A DNA stretch of 64,000 bases from Adenophora triphylla var. japonica (Eukaryota; Streptophyta; Magnoliopsida; Asterales; Campanulaceae), in assembly GCA_022495995.1 (NCBI GenBank), contig JAFEMH010000531.1:186001-250000 (forward strand). Direction: 5' to 3'. A program made the position numbers and the translations under genes. Numbering within the stretch: the stretch's first letter is position 1; every line of letters begins with the position of its first letter. The notes beneath the pieces were generated by a model. The model did not search any database, had not been told where the DNA came from, and worked only from the letters and a program-made list of their open reading frames with translations. Of this stretch, positions 54,820 to 64,000 are shown in pieces.

Positions 54820-56432
54820 TGTGAATGTGTGCCCCAAATTTTTGTTTGTTGGAATTCACGCGAGTTTGAAGACATCCGTGTTATTTGAAAAACGGAGTCG
54901 CCACGCCATTTTGATTACCTCAAAACTTTGAAAAAAAGGTTTTATGGGTTCGGAGGTTAAGTTACCCCTTGGGAAGAACGTTTGGCGTTCACCCAAAGTG
55001 CCTTGCCGAAGCAAGTCTCCCAAGATTTCATTAATCGTGATTGTTTGCGTGCTTTCTTTGTGTGCATGTGTTTGAGAGTAAGGGGGGGGAATGTCCCAAG
55101 TTATCTTCCGGACGTACAAACCATTTGTTGGTTGTCGCTCGGGATTCCTTGGAATTTTATGTATTTGGGATTATGATCCCGTCCTCATCTTATGACTTGT
55201 GATCATCGCATTTTAACCTCGGGACCCTCGGGACTTGCGTGATCGAGAGAATGACTCTCTTTTGGTCAAAGATGAGGTTCTTTAGGAAGGAATGTCCTTA
55301 GCCCATCAATCCTACGCTTTAAGACGGTCGAGCTCGTATAGAGGCTTCATACTCATTCTTAAGCGATAATCGGAGATATAGGGTTCAAGGTTATCCTTTT
55401 CCTAAAGAAATCATGAACCTTTAATGGAAGGAACGATGCAAAGATGAGAACTTTTACACCGGTCCGTTCCAAGGTTGGGGGAAAGGGGAAATGCATGATG
55501 AAAAATGACTCTTTAATGAAAAGATGACATTTTGGTTTTAGCAAATGATGCTTTTTTTGATTGAAAGAAATGATCTTTATGCAAGTGATGCGTAAAGATA
55601 GGATTTTTATGCAAATGATGCATTGAAAAGGGGTTTTGATTGCAAAGGATGCATTTTTATTGGAAAAGACTTGATCTTTATATGCAAATGATGCATAAAG
55701 ATAACATTTTTATTGGAAAATAGGGGTTTTAGGTGCAAAGGATGCACCTTTATGAAAAAGACTACATTTTTATGACAAATGAGGTCTTAATGCATGCAAA
55801 AGGGGAAGGGGGTGATAAAGAAATGATCTTTATGAATAAATGCCAAGTCCCAAGCAAGATATATGAATGCAATGAGCAAGTATATCAATTAAAATGCAAG
55901 GTTAGGGCGTGCGAGGTTACCAATCGTTTCCTTCGCTTTTTCGGACGGAGCTAGGAGGAGAGGTTCGTCTTGGGTCTTCAAGGAGGAGGGAGATGGCTTC
56001 TTGAGCTTCTTCTTCGCCTTCTTGAGCCTTCAAGGGTGTTCTTCACGTCTTGATTATATTGCTATGGAGTGAGTGTGTTTTTGTTGTTGTTAATTGTGTG
56101 TTGAAATGGGTAGAGGAGGGCTCTATTTATAGGCAGTCTGGATAAGGCTAATGAAGCCGTGCGGCATGAGGCAGCGAGCTAATGCAGCCGTGCGGGCTTA
56201 TCCATTGTGACTCAGCATTCTAGAACCATGCAAGGTGGCATTATTCTAGAATCCTTCTCCCTAATTAAGAAAAACGTGTTTTCTTAATTAGAAGGCTCCT
56301 ACAGCCCTAATTTTAATTTGGGACTGCTCAGACATTTCCTAACACTAGGAAGGTCCGGGGAATTACCGGAAAACTTACCGAAATTGCCGGGAAATTTAAC
56401 CGGAAGGCATGAGCCAGATTTGGGTACTTACA
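54820..56432 (-). repeat. E5 5' LTR (1613 bp)
   Basis: It is near identical to the 3' LTR. Near 56333-56350 it lacks several bases that the 3' LTR has in CCAGG and CCGG words. Confidence 0.93.
56123..56196 (-). promoter_or_regulatory. E5 5' LTR TATA box and paired sites
   Basis: The minus-strand TATA box is at 56123-56132. Sites at 56150 (AATGAAGCCGTGCGGC) and 56181 (AATGCAGCCGTGCGGG) are 31 bp apart. This copy would drive E5 transcription. Confidence 0.65.
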
Positions 56433-56437
56433 CCGAG

Positions 56438-56684
56438 GCAGCAGTGCGCGTAGTGTGCGGTCTCTAAAATTCTTTTTCTGAGTAAAACAGAAGTTTTTGA
56501 AGAATTTTAAATGTATGCACAGATGTATATTGATGCATTTTTTTTATTTTTATTTTTTTGTAAAATAAAAACGAAGCACGTGCACACACACACAACAGTT
56601 AAAGGAAGGGGTAAAATGAAAGTTTGACCCTCATCATCGTTTTAAAAATCTTTTGTTTTGTTTAAAAGTTTTTAAAACAAAATT
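56438..56684 (-). other. E3 leader, segment next to the primer site
   Basis: Non-coding, A/T-rich near 56530-56670. It begins with GCAGCAGTGCGCGTAGTGTG, which is also in the E5 leader at 54181-54200 and in the E3 leader at 38410, so it is a shared leader word. Confidence 0.6.
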
Positions 56685-56702
56685 TCCCCAGCGGAGTCGC
56701 CA
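56685..56702 (-). other. Primer binding site of E3
   Basis: The complement is TGGCGACTCCGCTGGGGA, two bases from the 5' LTR. It differs from the E4/E5 site at one base (C for T). Confidence 0.85.
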
Positions 56703-56704
56703 AC

Positions 56705-58118
56705 TGAAATTACCCGGATCCGAGAGGCAGCGCGTTCGCGCCCCGGCATCTGGCATTTCCCCCGCCTTGCAGCGGTTTTTTCGAGTTGGAGGTGTCTCGC
56801 AGTTTGTTTTCGCATTTGTAGAGTCGCCACGCCGTTTTTATTAAGCCCAAAACATTGAAAAAGGGCATCAGTTTAAAGATAATTTTAAACTGTTTTTTGT
56901 GTGATGAGATTTTGAGTTCGGAGGTCAGATGACTCCTCGGGAAGAGAATATTAGAATATTAGAGCTCACCCGAGTCGCCTCGTAAAACGAGTCTTTCGGA
57001 TACCCCTAATATCCTTTAAATGTTGTGTGTGTGTGCTTTTAAAAATGCATGCTGTATCGGATGTCTACATTGTATGCTATGTATGGAAATGTATTGAAAT
57101 AGTAACGGAAGGAAGCCTTACCAATGTTGGTTCGTGTCTGTCTTCCGCTGAGGAATAGTGTTTGAGGTCGGAGTAGCGTTCCGGTACGGATCGGGATTGC
57201 TTCGGGAGATGCCGGTTGTCTGCGGACAGAGTTTCGGCGTGAGTTGAGGTTGCAGTGCCGCGTTCGGGCAGAGGTTCGGCGTGCGTGGGGATCATCGGGA
57301 TCACTCGGGCAGAGGTTCGGCGCGCGTTGAGGTGGCAGGAGTCACTCGGGCAGAGTTTCGGCGTGGTTTGGGATCGTCGGTTTGACTCGGAAAGAGCCGG
57401 GACATCGTGGAAAGACCAGGCAAGGCCTCGGAGTACCACGAGGGGCCTCAGAGTACCTCGAGAGTGCCTCGGGGCAGTGCGGGAGCGCTCGGGGAGGCTT
57501 CGGAGCACCACAAGGGGGCTCGGAAGGCCTCGGAAGAATCCGAAAGGGGCCGAGAGTGCCTCGAGAGGACTTAGAGGGGAAGCCAGAAGGCCTAGAGAGG
57601 AAGAGAGAAGTGGGAGGTGTGTGAAAATGAGGAGGGGGAGACCTCTATTTATAGTGCCAGATTTGGTACAAAGAGGTCCGTACGGACCTCCCTGGTAATC
57701 CAGACTTTTGGTTTTCCTCGATTTGAGGGAATCTGTGATGATGGGGAATATTTTGCAATTATGATGTTCCTCAGTGCAATAAGGTCCGTACGGCCCAAGT
57801 TGACATGCAAAGAGGTCCGTACGGACCAACTCGCAGAGGGTAATCACTTTCCTGGATTTGAGGGAATATTGTGGACTTTAAGAGGATTCAGTAATTATTA
57901 AAGCAAAGAGGTCCGTACGGACCATTATTGCTTTTCCAATTTCCTGAAAATTCCCAAAAGGTCCTTTTGTCCCTTTTTATCCCAGAAAGGCTCCTCCCTT
58001 GATTTGGCTGGGGGTTTTGAGAGGGTTTTGAGTGCCAGAGGTCTTCGAGACTGCGTTGATGAGTCTGCGGTGTTTCCCGTGTGTTTGAAAGGGGGTGATC
58101 CAGATTGGGGTACTTATA
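56705..58118 (-). repeat. E3 5' LTR (1414 bp)
   Basis: It starts TGAAATTACCC (plus strand). The outer end reads TTATA where the other copies read TTACA, a single change at the terminal dinucleotide. The GGAAG duplication follows. Confidence 0.9.
57645..57923 (-). promoter_or_regulatory. E3 5' LTR TATA box and four palindromic sites
   Basis: The minus-strand TATA box is at 57645-57654. Sites at 57668, 57776, 57807 and 57903; the middle pair is 31 bp apart. The second site has one change in its right half (GGCCC). Confidence 0.7.
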
Positions 58119-58268
58119 GGAAGTAACAGAGGCGACTGGGGAGGAAAGTCTATTTGCTTAGGAGATAACGGATATCTTTTGGAAAACGACGTTATCCTAG
58201 TTAAAGGATAACAGGAATTATATGCCCAAGTGGGAAGTCCAGGGGCAAAACTGTAATTTCTACTCAGG

Positions 58269-58318
58269 GCAAAAGAAGCCGCCCGGCATGAGACGGGGGC
58301 AAAAGAGGCCGCATGGCC
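58269..58318 (+). promoter_or_regulatory. Paired sites upstream of the E2 PMD gene
   Basis: GCAAAAGAAGCCGCCCGG (58269) and GCAAAAGAGGCCGCATGG (58299) are 30 bp apart. TATTTAAAATC follows at about 58338 and the start codon is at 58464. Confidence 0.65.
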
Positions 58319-58463
58319 AGAAGTCTGATTTTTCCAGATTATTTAAAATCAGATTTGAACGAGCATTGGGCATTGTTGCCGCCCATCTGTTGCCGAGGAA
58401 GAGAGAGAGGAGGGAGAGAATTTCTTCAAAAAATCCTTCAATCCCTTGCTTCTATTGATCTAG

Positions 58464-61063
58464 ATGGATCCGGAGGGGAATCCTATGCCAAGGCAAGCAA
58501 GGAGGAACATCTTCGAGGCCGCTCGAAGGAGGAGGAAAGAGCTCATCCGCACGGAGAGGAAGTATGACTTCCTTACGCCTCCATCGGAGCTCTATCCAGG
58601 CAGGAGGGAGTACAAATCGACGAATCCTCAATCGATTGGGGTAAGCATTCTTAATTTGCTCAATTCCGTCGATTTTGATTGAATTTTGATTGATTCTAGG
58701 GCTTGACTCGAGTTTTAGGAATTTCTCGAATTTTCCTAAGATTTTTGATGATGATTTTGGAATATTAATGATTAACCTATGAGGCTAAGAAGATGAACGA
58801 ACATGCATGTGCAATTTTCTTAAGAAATAATGAGAATGACCCATTTTTTGAAAATAGAGTAAAAATAATTGTCTAAAATGTGACGGAGTCCTTGCATGTG
58901 CTAGAACTAGGTCAATTTTTGATCATGGATGCTAAAACGGGATTTTGGATGATGAAAAGGATTCATGCATGCCATTTTTTTTTGAGAAAAAATTAATGCT
59001 TATGTGCAAATAATTTTGAAAATTGTTATTTTGTGCTTAGGATAGCAATGTGCTTGACATGATGTGTTTCAAGTGATGAAAGACACGTTTTTCTACGCAT
59101 AGGATTCTAGAAATCCTTTATGAATGCTTTTCTTTTGAAAATATGTGCACTTTTGAATATATGCATGCTTTTGAAATGAGGTGAAGGACTGACACATTTC
59201 TTTTGCTGTGCTTGTCTACAGGAGAACAAGTCTAGGGGGCCTTCCGAGATTGCAGTGAGGCTCTGGCAGAGGATGCCCGATTTTGAGAAGGATGGGGTGA
59301 ACCCCAAGCAGCTAGTGAGGGCTACCGGCCTGGATTTATTTATTGAGGCTATCGGCAGAGGTATTCACATTACCTCGAAGAGCAAGGGCTTGATCCAGGC
59401 CCTCTCGGAGTTCTGGGACACCACCCACAACTTTCACCTTAGGCGGGGAGCCGACGATGACGCTGCAGATTTCACTGCTATCACTGGCTTACAGTTCACC
59501 GGGAGGCCTGTGACCTAGAGGAACCATATCACGGCGGAGGACTTTAGAGCTTTGGTTGGGTTTGAGCTTATTCCTAAGGGGCTCGGGATGGAGACTAGGA
59601 ATGTGGAGGTGGCAGTCCAGAACTGCATGCAGGGATTTGCTGCTAATGAGGTGACTGCCTACCAGCTTGCGAGGGCTTTTGTGTGGTTGATGCTGTCAGT
59701 CACCATTTTTGCCAATTCTGGGACACTGGCTATGACTTGCCTTCTTGGAGGATGTAGATGAAATTGGTACGGTCTCTTGGGACGAGGCCGGATTGGCGGA
59801 GCTTTACTTCTCCCTGGACATGTACAGCCGGAATAAGGCTGCCTCGATGGACTGCTTCTCCTTTGCTCTTGAGGTATTCTCACCTTCTTTCCTTTCTCTT
59901 TTCTTGTCTGTCTTTGAGACTTTTATGAGAGAAAATGACCCTTTTGATGTTTTGAACATGCAGGTCTGGTTTTGCGAGGTGATCGGGTTCTTTCCGTGGA
60001 ACCAGCAGAGTGACGCTACCATCTTTCCCGCTATGATCCGCTGGAGGGGAGATGCGAGAGACAAGTTCACCGGGAAGACCCGGATCACCTTTGACTACAA
60101 GATGGTGAGACCAGTCATCAACAGGGATGGGCACGATGGAGTGGACTTCTACCCTTGGGGGAGGTATACAGAGATTTTGCTAGGAGAGGCCGTGGAGGCG
60201 ACGAGACAGAGACGGTGGTTGACTGGGCTGACATGTGATGTCATCTATCTGGGGGATCGTTTCTCTAGGCAGCATGGCCATATCCCTCCATTGGATGCCA
60301 TTACCCCTCATGATCCTCCAGCACGGATGCTGCAGCCCAGGGATTGGTCGACGGATGATATTGCTAGGTATCAGGCAGGCATAGCAGCCGAGGAGTACTT
60401 TGACATGGCTACCCCTTATGCTACTTTTGTGGAGCAGCGATTGAGGACGCCACAGAAGCTAGTGAAGCTGGCTGTCACTCAGGGGTATGGGGAGGCCGAG
60501 CCTACTGACCCGCCGATGCCTCCTGCTCATCTCTCTTATGTGGTCAATGGGGTACCGAGGAGGTTCAGGATACCTGTCCCCGACACGAGGGAGCCCCAGT
60601 ATACTCTGCCGCCGGACAGCACTGTGAGTACACTTTAGAGTCTTTTCCCTTTTTTAGACTTCTTTGCTTTTTTGCAATTTCAAGATTTTCTGAGATTTCC
60701 TTCTCTTTTTCTCAGGTTCCATCTCGCACTTATGACGACTTGGTCAGGCAGAATAGGGGCTGGAAAGATGTATGCCGGTCCCTTTTGAAGAAGCTGGCTT
60801 GCGCGTCAAAGGCTGCATCGAACGTGCAGGAGCATGTGCGCAAAAGGAGGCATGTAGGGGGCACGACATCCACCTCATCGGCTTCAGAGTACTCCTCCAG
60901 TGCCTTGCCTCGGGGATGGGGACCCAATGCCGGCATCCTGGAGCATCTGGCGGAGTATGAACATGTGAATGTTCATCTTTCTGATGTGAGCGACAGTGAG
61001 AATTTGATGAGAGAGGCGAGCTTCTATGAGCTGAGCAGTGATGAGGAGGAATCGGAGGCCTAG
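58464..61063 (+). pseudogene. E2 antisense PMD gene, four exons, one stop and one frameshift
   Basis: Exons 58464-58640, 59222-59873, 59964-60623, 60716-61063, all with GT...AG introns. Exon 1 is basic (MDPEGNPMPRQARRNIFEAARRRRKEL). Exon 2 has the PMD signature FWDTTHNFHLRRGADDDAADF, AITGLQFTGRPVT and later IGTVSWDEAGLAELYFSLDM. Exons 3-4 are fully open; the C-terminus is acidic (YELSSDEEESEA). Two lesions: TAG at 59516-59518 where E1 has Trp, and a loss of about 7-8 bp near 59745. This is the best guide to the family C protein, about 600 residues. It lies antisense to pol, with paired sites upstream. Confidence 0.78.
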
Positions 61064-61406
61064 GAGGTCTCTAGAATCGATTTAGGAGGAAAAAACAAAC
61101 AATGAACAGTTTTATGCACATTTTGTTTATTTTTTGCTTTATTTGGGCGCCGATGGGGCGAAAACAATGTATTAATGTTTTATTTGCTTTTTAAATTTAT
61201 GCTTTATGAATTTACATATTACTTGAGCCTCGGGGCAGTTTTTTGCTTGGAATTGGGGCTGAAACTGGGCCAAAATGATTTGTGATGACACATAACTGCA
61301 TGGTTAGTGTTTGGGTATGTTTTTGTACAGGTTTTTGTTGGAAAAGGGGGGTGAAAACTCCCTTTGGGCAGCAACTTGGTTGCTGCAGATTTGTTTTCCA
61401 CATCAG

Positions 61407-61457
61407 GCAAATGAAGCCGTGCGGTCTGGTCTCTGGAGCAAAAGAGGCCGTGCGGCT
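61407..61457 (+). promoter_or_regulatory. Paired sites upstream of the E2 DUF7745-like gene
   Basis: GCAAATGAAGCCGTGCGG (61407) and GCAAAAGAGGCCGTGCGG (61438) are 31 bp apart. The TATA-like AAAATAAAATC is at about 61486 and the start codon at 61595. Confidence 0.72.
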
Positions 61458-61594
61458 CACAGTTCTGTCTGGACTGGTCTTTTTCAAAATAAAATCAAGG
61501 CTTGGCCATTTCATTTCATTTTCACTCTAGACTTGTCCCAACTGTTCCCAGAGCACATATTTGGCCTAAAGACGTCAACATTGATCATCTTGCA

Positions 61595-63098
61595 ATGGAG
61601 AAGCCCGTTAGATTGCAAAGGGGGAAAAGAGACCGCTTTCTGTCCGATCTTCAATCTTGGGTGAGATATAACTTTCAATCTCACAAGGGGCTGTTTGATT
61701 CTTCTTTCAAGATCAAATCTTTATGGCATTTGAGGGATCTCCCGCCAGATTGAGACTTTTTGAGAGCAGCAGCAAGGTTTTGGGACGTCCGGAGACACGT
61801 TTACTGCTTTTCTTACAATGAGATTGTCCCAACCTATGAAGACTTCCGAGCCTTGATTGGGGGTCCAGAAATTGAGGCTATATCGATTCCTCTGATCGAA
61901 GATGTGCCGGTGGTGGCAAAGCTTGCATCTTTTCTGCACATATATCTGGGAGAGGCTGAGGGGATGATGATAGCTCCGGACAGGATTGACCTTTCTGATA
62001 TCCCAGGCAGGTTCGGGTCTCCGGATATGGCTACGACCACGGTGGCTATGGATGCCTTTATCCTCTGCATATTCTCTTCTCTGTTCACCGCTGAGTCCGT
62101 GGGGATCTGTCATGGTGGTCTCTTGGACATGGTTAGGGATTGCAGGGCTGGGAAGGACCTTGTCCCATTGGTTTTGGGTGAGACCCTGCATGGTATCGAT
62201 AGGATAGCTAGAGGAGACCGTTTCATGAGGTCTGGGAGTCCGGACATGTTGACTTTGTGGCTACAGGAGAGGCTCGGGGCTTTGCCAGGGGCTTTGCCGA
62301 CTCAGTACCCTTGGGTGATTTCTCGGAGGGGTTTGCCTAGACAGCAGGACCAGGGTGACTGGGAGATGATGATGGCTAGGTTATCCACTTCAGATATTCG
62401 CTGGTGGGTACCTCACTGGAGATTGCAGACCAGGAGGACATTTCAGGAGTCCTATATAGTGAGGGTTCCAGGGTTCTGCTGGTCATCCTTCTACATACCC
62501 TGCTTGGTATCCAGGCAGTTCGGGGCCTTACAGGAGCCGGCTGGGCGATTGGGAGGACATCCGTACCATGGAGGTGGTGCCATTAGATATGAGGGATCCG
62601 GCCAGCTTCTCATTCTTCTCGAGGGCTTGGACATACACCGTTTTCCCACCCAGGGCTATCCTCAGGAGCAGGAAGAGTACCATCTTGACTACGGTCTACT
62701 TGGATTGGTACGAGAGGGAGATGGGAGCGACTCAGATCATATTGGGAGAGAGGTGTCAGGCTTTATTGGGGGCTGACTGTGACTTGAGTAGGAATCTGAG
62801 GGAGACTAAAGCTAAGGCGAGTCACCATAACCAGTCGGGTGACCTTATCAAAGATATGGAGGCTCGATATAAGAGGCTTTCTGAAGTCGCTCCCTTGACT
62901 GAGACTCAGATGGAGGAAGTGCGGACTCGTGCCCGTGTTGAGAGGGCACTTATTGACACGGGTTTAATGGAGGCTCCAGTGAGGATACCGGAGATCGGGA
63001 TGAGGGAGACCGACATCATGGAGAAGAAGAGAAAGAAAACTCGATGGGGTCGAGGTAAAGGGAAGAAGACCAAAGAAGACTCAGTGAATGACGACTGA
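61595..63098 (+). pseudogene. E2 antisense DUF7745-like gene, one stop and one frameshift
   Basis: It starts at ATG 61595 (MEKPVRLQRGKRDRF). The frame is interrupted by TGA at 61751-61753, where E1 and E3 have TGG (Trp in PDW), and is then open to 62776. It carries SYNEIVPTYEDFRALIGGPE, FILCIFSSLF, LVLGETLHGIDRIARGDRFM and IRWWVPHWRLQTRRTF. A 1-bp gain near 62541 shifts the frame. The correct frame then runs to TGA 63096-63098, with a helical segment (DMEARYKRLSEVAPL) and the basic tail KKRKKTRWGRGKGKK. The length without lesions would be about 500 residues. It is DUF7745-like (PMD-related) by pattern; its biochemical role is unknown. The basic tail suggests nuclear localisation. Confidence 0.7.
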
Positions 63099-63725
63099 CA
63101 GATCTTTTCATAGGATTCCCTTATTGCCATTTTGCAAACACAGTAGTTTATTAGGCATTTTATTGTATTTTAGATCTTTGTAGCAGGTTAGAAGAGTCAA
63201 GAGTAGACCGTGCTTGAACTCATCAAGAAGTTTTTAACTTGTAATGAACAAGAGATATTATCTTAGAAATTAATCAAGACACAATTTCATGGAAATTTCA
63301 GATGTCTTATTGATTAGGACCCGTTTTATGAAAACTTGAATGCCCTTTATTTATTGTTTAGGACGCATTTCATGGAGACTTAATCGCCTCCTTTTTTATT
63401 GTTTAGACCGAACCATAAATGGCTGCCTACGTTCCCCTTTTACAAGAAAGACTAAGGGGCTCAGGTCTTCGTAGTTCATTCTGGTGAACTTTCGAATTTT
63501 TTTTATGTGCAGCCCTGTTTTTTGCCTAGACCGCCCTTTTTGGGTTTTCAGCCTAACTGGGCATTACTCTTTTTGCACTAAGATTTTTTCTTTCTTTTTT
63601 TATGTGCAACCCTGTTTTTTGCCTAGACCGCCTTTTTTGAGTTTTCAGCCTAGCTGGGTATTACTCTTTTTGCACTAAGATTTTTTTTTCTTTTCTTTTT
63701 TTTTATTTATTATTATTTATTTTTT
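63099..63725. other. E2 convergent 3' region, no gene
   Basis: It holds the 27-bp conserved block (63203-63229), one GAACTACG...GTAGGCAGCC motif on minus (63424-63478) and two copies of GCCTAGACCGCC...CACTAAGATTTTTT (about 63520, 63617) with T-rich tails. Confidence 0.65.
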
Positions 63726-63986
63726 TTAGACATAGTACCTTCGGAGCTTATCACCGTTGACTGGGTGGACAAAGGGATTGCCGTCCAGGTCTGCAAGCTT
63801 CATGGCTCCTCCCGATAGTATCTTCTGTACCACATACGGGCCGATCCAAACGGGTTCCCATTTTCCCAGGGGGTTGTCTCTGGTAGGGGGCTTCACTTTC
63901 AACACTAAGTCACCCTCTTTGATGTCCCTGGCCTTGACCTTTTTGTCAAATGCTCTGGCCATTCGCCTCTGGTAGGCTCGGGTGTG
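63726..63986 (-). CDS. E2 integrase C-terminus, partial
   Basis: The minus-strand frame ends at TAA 63726-63728. It encodes RAYQRRMARAFDKKVKARD, GDLVLKVKPP, GKWEPVWIGPYVVQK and GNPFVHPVNGDKLRRYYV. This is the C-terminal domain of Ty3/gypsy integrase with its GPY/F-type motif (here IGPYVV). The fragment is intact. To the right of about 63987 the sequence no longer matches the E5 homologue. Confidence 0.8.
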   Translation of the reverse strand, partial: HTRAYQRRMARAFDKKVKARDIKEGDLVLKVKPPTRDNPLGKWEPVWIGPYVVQKILSGGAMKLADLDGNPFVHPVNGDKLRRYYV

Positions 63987-64000
63987 TGTAAGTGCTCCAA

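Larger units (their letters stand above)
38483..56432 (-). mobile_element. E5: complete-length family C Tat/Ogre-type element, 17.95 kb
   Basis: It is flanked by CCGAG at 38478-38482 and 56433-56437. LTRs are 38483-40100 (3') and 54820-56432 (5'). They are almost identical, with roughly six substitutions but about eight small indels by eye. All parts are present: primer site, leader, gag, pol, plus-strand DUF7745-like and PMD genes, minisatellite, polypurine tract. Every gene is broken by small indels, a contrast with the youth of the LTRs. Confidence 0.92.
13665..58118 (-). mobile_element. E3: family A Tat/Ogre-type element with E4 and E5 nested in its leader
   Basis: It is flanked by GGAAG at 13660-13664 and 58119-58123. 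Its own DNA is 13665-26775, 37482-38482 and 56438-58118, about 15.8 kb. On the minus strand: 5' LTR (56705-58118), primer site (56685-56702), leader of about 1.3 kb (carrying E5 and E4), gag-pro, pol, then plus-strand antisense genes, minisatellites and 3' LTR (13665-15093). The two LTRs differ at a few tens of positions by eye, more than the LTR pairs of E4 and E5, which fits the nesting order. Confidence 0.88.
58124..64000 (-). mobile_element. E2: right part after the E3 insertion
   Basis: It continues the E2 spacer (GAGGCGACTGGGG), then the plus-strand PMD and DUF7745-like genes, then the minus-strand end of pol. The E2 gag, 5' LTR and right boundary are outside the window. Confidence 0.85.

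Overview
This window comes from the repeat-rich nuclear DNA of a flowering plant, probably a eudicot with a large genome. I found no host gene. Almost every base belongs to LTR retrotransposons inserted into one another. I name them E0 to E5. E0 (1-2940) is an old Ty3/gypsy chromovirus: the end of its polyprotein, a 2.3-kb LTR, and a new initiator-Met primer site and gag start. E1 (from 2941) sits in that gag, E2 (from 10995) sits in E1, and E3 (13665-58118, target duplication GGAAG) sits in E2. E4 (26776-37476, duplication ACTGG) and E5 (38483-56432, duplication CCGAG) both sit in the 5' leader of E3. E2 resumes at 58124 and runs to the right edge. The right parts of E1 and E2 lie outside the window.

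E1, E2, E3 and E5 are Ty3/gypsy elements of the Tat/Ogre type. They are transcribed on the minus strand and carry a protease, an RT with an FVDGFAGYNQI block, two RNase H domains, an integrase, and a primer site TGGCGACTC(T/C)GCTGGGGA. They form two families: A (E1, E3) with LTRs starting, on the plus strand, at TGAAATTACCC, and C (E2, E5) with LTRs starting at TGTGAATGTG. Between pol and the 3' LTR each carries two genes on the opposite strand (plus). One is a four-exon plant-mobile-domain (PMD) gene with an acidic C-terminus; the other is a second, DUF7745-like gene with a basic C-terminus. Between these genes and the 3' LTR lies a spacer filled with element-specific minisatellites. E4 is a plus-strand, non-autonomous relative with almost identical LTRs, no pol, a gag remnant and five kinds of tandem array.

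The main signal is a short GC-rich motif that occurs as a pair 31 bp apart (29-30 bp in two cases). It lies upstream of both antisense genes in E1, E2 and E5, upstream of the second gene in E3, and upstream of the TATA box in the LTRs of both families. Family A uses GCAAAGAGGTCCGTACGGAC; family C uses GCAAATGAAGCCGTGCGG. The same change is present at all three promoter types of a family. This looks like a family-specific control circuit tying the sense LTR promoter to the two antisense genes. I infer, but cannot show, that one of the encoded proteins binds these sites.

Most coding regions are damaged. E3 is the best preserved (878-codon gag-pro frame and 839-codon RT/RNase H frame, in one continuous frame with three stops between). 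E3 has lost its PMD gene to a minisatellite fusion. E5 is young by its LTRs yet has the most frameshifts, many at CAG/CTG triplets, which may be a sequencing artefact.
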